Positions 1 through 4,962 of a stretch of 5,007 bases of DNA are shown here, piece by piece (the stretch's first letter is position 1; every line of letters starts with the position of its first letter). A model generated the notes under the pieces. It worked only from the letters and a program-made list of their open reading frames with translations, did no database searches and was not told the DNA's origin. Source of the DNA: JAYGED01 sp046582565. Lineage in GTDB: Bacteria; Pseudomonadota; Alphaproteobacteria; JAAXGF01. The stretch covers positions 1 through 5,007 of the forward strand of contig JAYGED010000049.1 in assembly GCA_046582565.1 (NCBI GenBank), in the 5' to 3' direction. The position numbers and the translations under genes were made by a program.

Positions 1-3
1 CTA

Positions 4-22
4 GGGTCAGGACTCATTGATT
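4..22. repeat. Left terminal inverted repeat of the IS
   Basis: The 19 bases beginning GGGTCAGGAC pair with the reverse complement of 829-847 at 15 of 19 positions; the mismatches are at repeat positions 3, 11, 12 and 16. TA lies immediately outside at 2-3. The expected orfB stop codon (TGA, minus strand, 14-16) falls inside the repeat, as is common in compact IS elements. Confidence 0.75.
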
Positions 23-450
23 GATCCAGAAGATGACGATAGCAGCGATACAGATGGCTGAGAAGAAGGTGTGTGCGCAGCGGTCATAGCGGGTATGGAT
101 GCGCCGCCAGTCCTTGAGTTTTCCGAACATATTTCGATCTTGTGGCGGCTGCGGTAAAGCACCCTGTCGAAGGCGGGCGGGTGTTTCCTGTTTGATTTTG
201 GCGGTATGCAGGGGGTGATGCAGCGCGCAATGAGCGCCTGTCGGAACCAATCTGCGTCATATCCCTTGTCTCCCAATAGGGCTTTGGCCTGGGGAAGTGC
301 ATCAACCATGAGGGCTGCCCCCTTGTAGTCGCTCATCTGTCCTTCGCTGAGTAGTAGGATGATCGGGCGGCCCTCACCGTCACATACGGCATGAAGCTTA
401 GAGTTCAGGCCTCCTTTGGTGCGCCCGATACAGCGGGGAACAGCCCCTTT
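14..450 (-). pseudogene. IS5-family transposase OrfB (catalytic part), frameshifted
   Basis: The C-terminal catalytic part of the transposase, normally made as an OrfAB fusion. In the -1 frame after the slippery site it reads through GRTKGGLNSKLHAVCDGEGRP and GQMSDYKGAALMVDALPQ. The second catalytic Asp is in LLGDKGYDADWFRQAL. The IS4/IS5 signature Y(2)R(3)E(6)K is visible as YRSRHKIE followed by NMFGKLK, but the last part is in a different frame. GAAATATG stands where GAAAATATG is expected (T-run at 132-134 on the plus strand), a one-base loss directly after the catalytic Glu. Past that point the original frame runs as nonsense to a stop at 7-9. The other frame keeps FGKLKDWRRIHTRYDRCAHT and ends FWINQ at TGA 14-16. 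This is probably a recently inactivated copy; a sequencing error in the short T-run is the alternative. Confidence 0.82.
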
Positions 451-773
451 TTTAACAGGCTCGCCGCCGTCCGGTGTGCCTTGAGGTGGGTTGCGTCGAT
501 CATCACCTGGTCCGGATCACCCGCCTGGCCCGCCAGGGCGGCGAAGATGCGATTGAACACCCCCAGACGGCTCCACCGGATGAACCGATTGTAGATCGTC
601 TTGTGCGGACCGTAATCCTTTGGCGCATCACGCCAGCGCAGGCCGTTCCTGATGACAAAGATAATTCCACTGACCACCCGCCGGTCGTCAACACGCGGTA
701 TCCCGTGCGACAGCGGAAAATAAGGCTCAATCCGGCGCATCTGTGCCTTCGACAACCAAAACAGATCACTCAT
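405..773 (-). CDS. IS5-family transposase OrfA (N-terminal part)
   Basis: OrfA of the insertion sequence, 122 aa, carrying the N-terminal DNA-binding region of the transposase (DUF4096-type). Recognisable stretches are LSKAQMRRIEPYFPL near the N-terminus and GLRWRDAPKDYGPHKTIYNR in the middle. The VMIDATHLKAHRTAA segment near the end holds the first Asp of the DDE catalytic triad. The ATG at 773 is preferred over an upstream start because a textbook AAGGAGG (781-787 on the minus strand) precedes it by 7 nt. OrfA ends at TGA 405-407 unless ribosomes slip to the -1 frame at 447-453, which would give an OrfAB fusion protein. The reading frame looks intact. Confidence 0.88.
   Translation of the reverse strand: MSDLFWLSKAQMRRIEPYFPLSHGIPRVDDRRVVSGIIFVIRNGLRWRDAPKDYGPHKTIYNRFIRWSRLGVFNRIFAALAGQAGDPDQVMIDATHLKAHRTAASLLKKGLFPAVSGAPKEA
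447..453 (-). other. Candidate -1 frameshift site (A AAA AAG) between orfA and orfB
   Basis: On the minus strand orfA reads TTA AAA AAG GGG, so the heptamer A AAA AAG is in the correct phase for -1 slippage. Moving to the -1 frame here gives KKGAVPRCIGRTKGGLNSKL, the conserved middle of IS5/IS427 transposases. OrfA alone instead reads on to a nearby TGA. Programmed -1 frameshifting is the known expression mode for two-frame elements of this group; its use here is inferred. Confidence 0.7.
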
Positions 774-828
774 GACAACGCCTCCTTGGCTATGCCATTG
801 AATCAATCCTTCTCAATTCATGCAAGTG

Positions 829-847
829 AATTAATAGGTCCTGAGCC
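829..847. repeat. Right terminal inverted repeat of the IS
   Basis: Its reverse complement begins GGCTCAGGAC and matches the left end at 15 of 19 positions. TA follows at 848-849, mirroring the TA at 2-3. It lies about 55 bp upstream of the orfA start, so it probably overlaps or adjoins the transposase promoter. Confidence 0.75.
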
Positions 848-857
848 TAATATCCAT

Positions 858-1814
858 CTAGTAGCCGCGCGCCGGATCGACAATATTTTCCAGCGCTTCA
901 CCGTTAAGGCGGCGCGCCAGATTGTCGCCGAATATTCCAACCGAACGCCGTTCCCATCCGTCAAACACGGCTGAGCAATGGGGCGTGATGATGACATTAT
1001 CCTGGGTCCATAACGGACTGTCGGGCGGCAACGGCTCGGTCTCGAAGACATCGAGGGCGGCGCCCGCCAGATGGCCAGATTGCAGACTCGCCACCAGGGC
1101 GTCACCCTTGACCACGCCGCCGCGCGAAACATCGACCAGCACAGCCCCTAGTTTCATGGCGGCGAATGCGGCCTCGTCCATGCAATGGAGGGTAAGAGTG
1201 GTCAGGGGCAGGCTGAGGACGACGAAATCGGCCTCGCTCAGGGCCGTGTGAAGTTCTGCAAAGCCGTAGACCCGCTCCACATGATCAGTCGGCGCCGGAT
1301 TGGCGCGCACCCCGATCACACGCATCCCCTGGGACGACAGGCTATGGGCGATCGCCTGGCCGGTCTTGCCCAGGCCGGCCACCGCCACGGTTTGCCCGGT
1401 GATCGGCTTGACCCTGCCGTCGACCCAGCGCTGCTCGCGTTTCGCCGTCGCGAAGGCCGGGAATCCCAGGCTGAAGGACAGGATGGAACAGAGAACATAT
1501 TGCGCCATGACGGGGGCGGAAACCCCGGCGGAATTGGTCACGGTGAGAGCCGCCGGATCCCAGGGCGCCAAGTGGTCGGTGCCTGATCCGCCCACCGATA
1601 TCCAGGTGAGCGAGGGTGAATTGAGCAGCGCCGCGCGGGGATAATCGATGCGTCCCGCGAAGATGATGCCCCAGAAGGCGTCGGGTTTATGTTCTTCGAT
1701 GACCGCCGGCAATTCCGCATAGGACCGGCAGCAGGTGAAGCCGACCTCGGGAAACCGCGTCTCCAGTAGGTCCATGAACAGCTCCGGCTGGTCGTAATGG
1801 ACGACGACCTTCAT
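858..1814 (-). CDS. D-isomer-specific 2-hydroxyacid dehydrogenase
   Basis: A cytoplasmic NAD(P)-dependent oxidoreductase, 318 aa, expected to interconvert a 2-keto acid and a D-2-hydroxy acid (glyoxylate/hydroxypyruvate-reductase-like). The length is normal for the family. The flexible catalytic domain comes first (about 1-100) and a central Rossmann domain follows. The nucleotide-binding loop GLGKTG is at 147-152. The catalytic set is present: Arg231 in VDVSRGGVV, Glu260 in DVFETEP and His279 in ITPHCSA. The second Rossmann strand ends VIGVRANP (Arg170) with no acidic residue, which suggests NADPH rather than NADH preference; this is an inference. The ATG at 1814 is chosen because AAGGA lies about 8 nt upstream (minus strand, near 1823-1827) and the protein starts directly with the MKVVVHY strand. 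An 18-residue upstream extension lacks family character. The exact substrate cannot be told from sequence. The IS ends 10 bp past the stop codon. Confidence 0.9.
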   Translation of the reverse strand: MKVVVHYDQPELFMDLLETRFPEVGFTCCRSYAELPAVIEEHKPDAFWGIIFAGRIDYPRAALLNSPSLTWISVGGSGTDHLAPWDPAALTVTNSAGVSAPVMAQYVLCSILSFSLGFPAFATAKREQRWVDGRVKPITGQTVAVAGLGKTGQAIAHSLSSQGMRVIGVRANPAPTDHVERVYGFAELHTALSEADFVVLSLPLTTLTLHCMDEAAFAAMKLGAVLVDVSRGGVVKGDALVASLQSGHLAGAALDVFETEPLPPDSPLWTQDNVIITPHCSAVFDGWERRSVGIFGDNLARRLNGEALENIVDPARGY

Positions 1815-1939
1815 AAACGGATTCCTTTTTCTATTCGGGCCTTCAGACGAGCGCAATTCTAGCAACAATCCCCCAAACAGGTGGCGGAATCGGGCCGATC
1901 AAGAAATTGTAAAGGGACAAACGCGAGAATTAACGTTAT

Positions 1940-1956
1940 ATAGTTTCGTGAACTAT
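1940..1956. promoter_or_regulatory. AT-rich dyad, candidate operator for the adjacent ArsR-type regulator
   Basis: ATAGTT-TCGTG-AACTAT is a perfect 6-bp inverted repeat with a 5-bp spacer. It sits in a very AT-rich patch (TTATATAG to TTAATAAA) within otherwise GC-rich DNA, 57 bp upstream of the regulator start and in the divergent spacer shared with the dehydrogenase gene. ArsR-family repressors usually bind such dyads at their own promoters, so autoregulation is likely by analogy. I saw no well-spaced -35/-10 pair, so the overlapping promoter remains unassigned. Confidence 0.45.
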
Positions 1957-2012
1957 TAATAAACGCTTCGGCGACCGTCATCTCGGCCGCCAAAAACCGG
2001 GGTAATAGTCGC

Positions 2013-2360
2013 ATGGCACTAACAGAAGGCGTCTTCGTAAACGCCCAGCGGGCGAGCCGATTTCTGAAGGCTCTTGCCAACGATAACCGCCTGGTCATTC
2101 TCTGTTCCTTAGCCGACGGTGAAAAGAATGTCGGTGAGCTTGAACAGATTCTCGGTATTCGCCAGCCGACCCTCTCTCAGCAGCTTGCGCGCCTGCGCTC
2201 GGACGAGCTGGTCGAGACGCGCCGCGATTCCCGCCAAATCTATTACGGTCTTGCCAGCGACGAGGCCAAGCAGGTGATCGGTCTGCTCAACGAGCTGTTC
2301 TGTTCCGAGACCGGTGCGGACGCAAAAGGCGAGACCGAAGACAAAACCGCGGTCGCCTGA
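2013..2360 (+). CDS. ArsR-family regulator, SqrR/BigR-type thiol sensor candidate
   Basis: A 115-aa winged-helix transcriptional regulator, of normal length for the family. The N-terminal helix (ASRFLKALANDNRLVILCSL) leads into the helix-turn-helix (about 39-63: VGELEQILGIRQPTLSQQLA). The wing follows (about 66-80: ELVETRRDSRQIYYGL), then a dimerisation helix (about 83-97). Two cysteines are present: Cys31 in the second helix and Cys97 in ELFCSE at the end of the last helix. They are 66 residues apart, the same separation as the sensor pair Cys41/Cys107 of SqrR. No arsenic or metal-binding CVC motif is seen. The inferred role is a repressor whose two thiols form a tetrasulfide or disulfide with reactive sulfur species and then release DNA, controlling itself and possibly nearby sulfur genes. 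The ribosome binding site is weak (GGGG about 10 nt before the ATG). The gene is convergent with cysG, only 6 bp apart. Confidence 0.85.
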   Translation: MALTEGVFVNAQRASRFLKALANDNRLVILCSLADGEKNVGELEQILGIRQPTLSQQLARLRSDELVETRRDSRQIYYGLASDEAKQVIGLLNELFCSETGADAKGETEDKTAVA

Positions 2361-2366
2361 AAAAAT

Positions 2367-3785
2367 TTATTCCGTCGCGTGGGTCAGGGATCCGCCGGCC
2401 TGATTTGAGGCAAACCAGGATAGCTTGTCGCGCAGTGTGACGACGCCGCCGACGATGAGTATGGCGGGGCCTTCGAGGTTTGCGCTTGCGATCTTATCGG
2501 CGAGGTCGTTCAAGGTTCCATCGATTATCTGCTGATTGTCCCGCGTGCCGTTATCGACCACGGCGGCGGGCGTCGTGGGGTCGGCGCCGTGGCTCATCAG
2601 CAGCGCAATAATCTCACCCGCCGCCGCCAACCCCATATAGACGACGACGGTCTGCTTCGGCTGGACCAGGGTCTGCCAGTTGAGGTCGAGCTTGCCGTCC
2701 TTGGTATGGCCGGTGACGAAGATGCAGGACTGGGCGTGATCGCGGTGGGTCAGCGGAATACCGGCATAGGCGGCGCAGCCGTTGGCGGCGGTGATCCCGG
2801 GCACCACCTGGAACGGGATGTCCTGGCTCGCCAGGGTTTCAATCTCCTCGCCGCCGCGCCCGAAGGTGAAGGGGTCGCCGCCCTTGAGCCGCAGCACCCG
2901 CTTGCCCTTCCGCGCCAGGTCGACCAGCAGCTGGCTGATCGATTCCTGGGTCAGGGCGTGCTCGCCCCGACGCTTGCCGACGAACACCCGCTCGGCGTCA
3001 CGGCGCACCAGATCGAGGATGGCGTCGGGCACCAGCCGGTCGTGCAGCACCACATCGGCTTGCTGCATCAGGCGCAACGCCCGGAAGGTCAGCAAATCAG
3101 GGTCGCCGGGTCCGCCGCCGACCAGATAGACCTCGCCGAGGTTCGGCGCGGCGTTGTCGCCGCTCTCGGCGCTGAGGATTTTTTCTAGCAATCGGTGGGC
3201 GTCGTCGGTCTGTCCCGCCAGAACATAATCGCCGACCGGGCCGTCGGTGACCTTCTCCCAAAATCGTCGCCGGCGGGTGCTGTCGGGAATCGCCTGCTTG
3301 ATACGTTTGCGCAAGCCACCGGCGAAGGCGGCGAGCTGGCCGAGGCGGCGGGGAATACGGGTCTCCAGCTGGGCGCGCAGAAGACGCGACACGATCGGCG
3401 CTTCGCCGCCGCTGGACACCGCGACCACCACCGGCGAGCGATTGACGATCGACGGCATGATAAAGCTGCACAGTTTGAGCCGGTCGGCGACATTAACGGG
3501 TATGCCCCGCGCTATAGCCAGACTGGAGACGCGCTGGTTGAGTTCTTCGTCCTCGGTGGCAACGAACACCAGCCGCGCACCGTCCAGATCGTCAGGCGCA
3601 AAGGCGCGTGCCTGATGGTCGAAATCGTGGCAATCCTCGAAGGCTTCCGAGAGCGTCTCAGCGACCACCCGTGCCCGCCCGCCGGCCTGGGTAATGGCCG
3701 CGCAGCGCCGGGCCGCCATGGCGCCGCCGCCGACCACCAGCACGGATTGTTCCCGAAGATCGAGGAAAATGGGAAAAATTTTCAT
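2367..3785 (-). CDS. cysG: Siroheme synthase CysG (trifunctional)
   Basis: A 472-aa multifunctional enzyme converting uroporphyrinogen III to siroheme: SAM-dependent bismethylation to precorrin-2, NAD-dependent dehydrogenation to sirohydrochlorin, then ferrochelation. The N-terminal dehydrogenase/chelatase module (about 1-205) opens FPIFLDLREQSVLVVGGG, with the NAD-binding glycines at 19-21. It has Asp101 in NVAD, matching the E. coli CysG catalytic Asp104, and SSGG at 124-127. The methyltransferase module (about 215-460) begins VYLVGGGPGDPDLLT. It holds Asp249 (HDRL), Lys271 (VGKR) and Met384 (VYMGL), equivalent to E. coli Asp248, Lys270 and Met382, plus LRLKGGDPFTFGRGGEE and PGITAANGCAAYAGIPLTHR. 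The ATG at 3785 is chosen over an upstream TTG because AGGAAG precedes it and its ATG overlaps the upstream stop codon (TGATG), implying translational coupling. Siroheme serves assimilatory sulfite/nitrite reductases and also DsrAB, whose genes lie divergently nearby but are gutted. Confidence 0.96.
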   Translation of the reverse strand: MKIFPIFLDLREQSVLVVGGGAMAARRCAAITQAGGRARVVAETLSEAFEDCHDFDHQARAFAPDDLDGARLVFVATEDEELNQRVSSLAIARGIPVNVADRLKLCSFIMPSIVNRSPVVVAVSSGGEAPIVSRLLRAQLETRIPRRLGQLAAFAGGLRKRIKQAIPDSTRRRRFWEKVTDGPVGDYVLAGQTDDAHRLLEKILSAESGDNAAPNLGEVYLVGGGPGDPDLLTFRALRLMQQADVVLHDRLVPDAILDLVRRDAERVFVGKRRGEHALTQESISQLLVDLARKGKRVLRLKGGDPFTFGRGGEEIETLASQDIPFQVVPGITAANGCAAYAGIPLTHRDHAQSCIFVTGHTKDGKLDLNWQTLVQPKQTVVVYMGLAAAGEIIALLMSHGADPTTPAAVVDNGTRDNQQIIDGTLNDLADKIASANLEGPAILIVGGVVTLRDKLSWFASNQAGGSLTHATE

Positions 3786-3940
3786 CAGACTTCCTGGTCG
3801 CTCGCCCAATTCCTCGGCGTATCGGCGTAATCGGGCTTGAGGTCGATTTGAAACAGGATGGCGGCGAGGATATCCTGGAATGAATGCAGCTCTGAATGGC
3901 GGATGATGTTGTCGCTCAACAGAACGAGGTTGTCGGACAT
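3785..3940 (-). CDS. Small unrecognised protein, 51 aa, coupled to cysG
   Basis: An ORF of 51 codons plus stop. It begins MSDNLVLLSDNIIRHSELHS and ends DYADTPRNWASDQEV. I do not recognise the family. Evidence that it is translated: AAGGAGG (3951-3957) stands 10 nt before the ATG, the start is 21 bp after the stop of the upstream gene remnant, and its TGA overlaps the cysG ATG by one base. The protein is acidic and soluble-looking. It has a hydrophobic amphipathic middle (FQDILAAILFQIDL), no cysteine, no signal peptide and no obvious metal site. It may be a small partner or regulator in the siroheme/sulfur unit, or the tail of a once longer gene shortened like its neighbours; the sequence does not decide. 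Confidence 0.7.
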   Translation of the reverse strand: MSDNLVLLSDNIIRHSELHSFQDILAAILFQIDLKPDYADTPRNWASDQEV

Positions 3941-3950
3941 GGGGTCTTCG

Positions 3951-3957
3951 CCTCCTT
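3951..3957 (-). promoter_or_regulatory. Strong Shine-Dalgarno AAGGAGG for the 51-aa gene
   Basis: AAGGAGG on the minus strand, 10 nt upstream of the ATG at 3940. It matches the anti-Shine-Dalgarno sequence better than the sites of most neighbouring genes and is the main reason to accept this short ORF as a gene. Confidence 0.7.
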
Positions 3958-3961
3958 CTAC

Positions 3962-4321
3962 TTAAGCGGCAATTCTATCGAGGAAACGCGCACGATACAG
4001 CAATCGTCGCCGATTTGGCGCGTCATGATCTTCGAACCCGGTGCGGTCATGCAGCACATTATTGCTGATCAGGCCCTGGCCGGCCGCGAGCCGGTGGCGG
4101 ATGGTCAAGGGTTCGCCGCCGTTCAGCAAATCGGCGAGAAAGGCGCGGGCCTTGGCGGTGATCTCATCAGCTTCCTGATTGGCCCGCCCATAAAGTCTGC
4201 GAATGACCTCATAATCGGTGGTCGGGACCATTAAATCAGCGGCGCTTTAGGGGTAATTCATAAGCTTTTCTGCGCGCCAGAGGCCATAAGCACCCGCGCC
4301 ATCAATGTCGAAGGGGGTCAT
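3962..4321 (-). pseudogene. TauD/TfdA-like Fe(II)/2-oxoglutarate dioxygenase, internally deleted remnant
   Basis: Two pieces of one gene on the minus strand. The first, from ATG 4321, is 24 codons (MTPFDIDGAGAYGLWRAEKL then MNYP) and stops at TAA. It resembles the start of TauD-like dioxygenases found beside sulfur and nitrogen genes. In the same frame after the stop comes SAADLMVPTTDYEVIRRLYG, then about 80 further residues including GQGLISNNVLHDRTGF and RRRLLYRARFLDRI. This C-terminal part holds the distal iron-ligand His (VLHDR) and an arginine cluster fitting 2-oxoglutarate binding. The proximal His-x-Asp motif and the whole core, probably 150 or more residues given the usual family size, are missing. 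The ATG at 4231 that could restart the C-terminal piece has no ribosome binding site. The product cannot be an active dioxygenase. It was probably the first gene of the minus-strand unit leading to cysG. The family call rests on motif memory. Confidence 0.62.
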
Positions 4322-4331
4322 CACAACCTGG

Positions 4332-4363
4332 TTATAAATAGCTTGAGACTTGATAATTTATAA
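4332..4363. promoter_or_regulatory. 8-bp inverted repeat in the divergent tauD-like/dsr spacer
   Basis: TTATAAAT (4332-4339) and ATTTATAA (4356-4363) are perfect inverted copies separated by 16 bp, placing the arm centres 24 bp apart. The dyad lies between the two divergent starts and partly overlaps the candidate dsr promoter. It could be an operator serving both directions. AT-rich sequence makes chance dyads more likely, so this is tentative. Confidence 0.35.
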
Positions 4364-4377
4364 TAACTGAATATGAT
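4350..4377 (+). promoter_or_regulatory. Candidate sigma-70-type promoter for the dsr operon
   Basis: TTGATA (4350-4355) and TATGAT (4372-4377) each match five of six consensus bases and are 16 bp apart. This predicts a transcript start near 4384, about 50 nt before the ATG at 4435. The position fits the head of the dsr transcript. A perfect TATAAT at 4359-4364 lacks a suitably spaced -35 box. Confidence 0.45.
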
Positions 4378-4434
4378 CTGTCCAGCGGGCACCCGAGAGG
4401 CTTGTGAGGCGTGCCCAAAAAGAGCGAGATTCTC

Positions 4435-4596
4435 ATGACAAAAAAGAATCATGAAACCAAACTGCTCGACGAATTGGAAAGCGGCCTCTGTCCGCGTTTA
4501 TTCGAGATAACGGACAGTCCCTTCACGCGCCATCACATCGACGATTTTCGCAGTGCCCGGGATTTCCTCAACGTCTCCACCCACAATCACTTCTAG
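4435..4596 (+). pseudogene. dsrA-dsrB deletion remnant (DsrA N-terminus joined to DsrB C-terminus)
   Basis: A 53-codon ORF that appears to be what is left of the two dissimilatory sulfite reductase genes. Residues 1-17 (MTKKNHETKLLDELESG) match the start of DsrA, where the family usually continues PWPSF. Residues about 20-53 (PRLFEITDSPFTRHHIDDFR to LNVSTHNHF) match the end of DsrB, where GWPRFFE...PFTKHHID is typical. The join lies at the G-x-W-P-x-F motif shared by both places. Everything between is absent: the siroheme and iron-sulfur cysteine motifs and about 2.2 kb, judging from usual sizes of roughly 415 and 355 residues. The conserved Trp at the join is now Cys, which suggests further decay. 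ATG 4435 is preferred; a GTG at 4411 would add eight residues. The frame is still open to the TAG just before dsrE. It cannot be an active reductase. Confidence 0.75.
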
Positions 4597-4598
4597 TC

Positions 4599-4958
4599 AT
4601 GAAGTTCGGCATCGTCGTCAACGAGGGGCCGTTCACCCACCAGGCGTCGGATTCCGCCTATCTTTTCACCAAGGCTGCACTTGAGAAGGGCCATCAGGTG
4701 ATGCGGGTGTTTTTCTATTACGACGGTGTCAACAACGGCAACAAGCTGTCGTCACCCCAGGCCGATGACCGCAATCTGGTCAAGCTGTGGGGCGATCTTG
4801 CGGCGGAGCATAAGGTCGATCTGGTGATCTGCGTGGCGGCGGCCCTGCGGCGCGGCATCAAGGACGAAATCCTCGCCGAGGGGTTCCGCATTTCTGGCCT
4901 GGGCCAGCTTATCGAGGCGCCCATGGCGGCCGATCGCACGCTGGTTTTCGGAGACTAG
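4599..4958 (+). CDS. dsrE: Sulfurtransferase subunit DsrE
   Basis: A 119-aa cytoplasmic sulfur-relay protein, the DsrE subunit of the DsrEFH complex that passes persulfide sulfur toward DsrC in reverse-acting Dsr sulfur oxidation. Family hallmarks are MKFGIVVNEGPFTHQASDSA at the start, VMRVFFYYDGVNNGN in the middle, and GFRISGLGQLIEA then LVFGD at the end. The active cysteine is Cys78 in VICVAAALRRG, at the same number as in Allochromatium vinosum DsrE, which separates it from the non-catalytic E-like paralogues. The stretch between RRGI and the ISGLGQL motif is about 11 residues shorter than in the A. vinosum protein (about 130 aa). The ATG comes 2 nt after the stop of the dsrAB remnant. No clear Shine-Dalgarno sequence is visible, so translation is probably coupled to that remnant. 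dsrF follows after 4 nt. Confidence 0.92.
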   Translation: MKFGIVVNEGPFTHQASDSAYLFTKAALEKGHQVMRVFFYYDGVNNGNKLSSPQADDRNLVKLWGDLAAEHKVDLVICVAAALRRGIKDEILAEGFRISGLGQLIEAPMAADRTLVFGD

Positions 4959-4962
4959 GCCG

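Larger units (their letters stand above)
4..847 (-). mobile_element. IS5-family (IS427-like) insertion sequence, 844 bp
   Basis: A complete-length insertion sequence whose transposase reads on the minus strand. The ends are 19-bp imperfect inverted repeats (4-22 and 829-847) matching at 15 of 19 positions. Each end is flanked by TA (2-3 and 848-849), which fits the short TA-type target duplication of IS5-group elements. Between the ends lie orfA, a slippery A-run and orfB, the two-frame arrangement typical of the IS427 group. The total length is also usual for that group. The element sits 10 bp beyond the stop codon of the neighbouring dehydrogenase gene and does not interrupt it. Because orfB carries a one-base deletion, this copy probably cannot make a full transposase, though another copy could act on its ends. 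The family is clear; the exact ends rest on the repeat match. Confidence 0.85.

Noticed and set aside
474..974. 166-aa plus-strand ORF across the IS right end
   Set aside because: It lies antisense to orfA and crosses the IS boundary into the dehydrogenase gene, so it is a chance frame.
1815..1868. 18-residue N-terminal extension of the dehydrogenase
   Set aside because: The extension is not family-like, and the ATG at 1814 has its own AAGGA site at good spacing.
1906..1911. Minus-strand TACAAT as a -10 box for the dehydrogenase gene
   Set aside because: No convincing -35 box lies 16-18 bp upstream; GTTAAT or TTAATT match poorly.
2358..2369. Terminator between the convergent regulator and cysG
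   Set aside because: The gap is only 6 bp of A/T with no hairpin; any terminator would have to lie inside the opposing gene.
3786..3809. Upstream TTG start giving CysG eight extra residues
   Set aside because: The ATG at 3785 has AGGAAG upstream, overlaps the preceding stop, and begins at the conserved MKIFPIFLDL start.
2589..3830. Long plus-strand ORFs (up to 211 aa) opposite cysG
   Set aside because: They are antisense to a fully conserved cysG reading frame in GC-rich DNA, have no recognisable motifs and have poor ribosome binding sites.
3962..4231. Treating the C-terminal TauD-like piece as a genuine 89-aa gene
   Set aside because: It has no ribosome binding site, lacks the catalytic core, and the matching N-terminus lies just upstream in the same frame.
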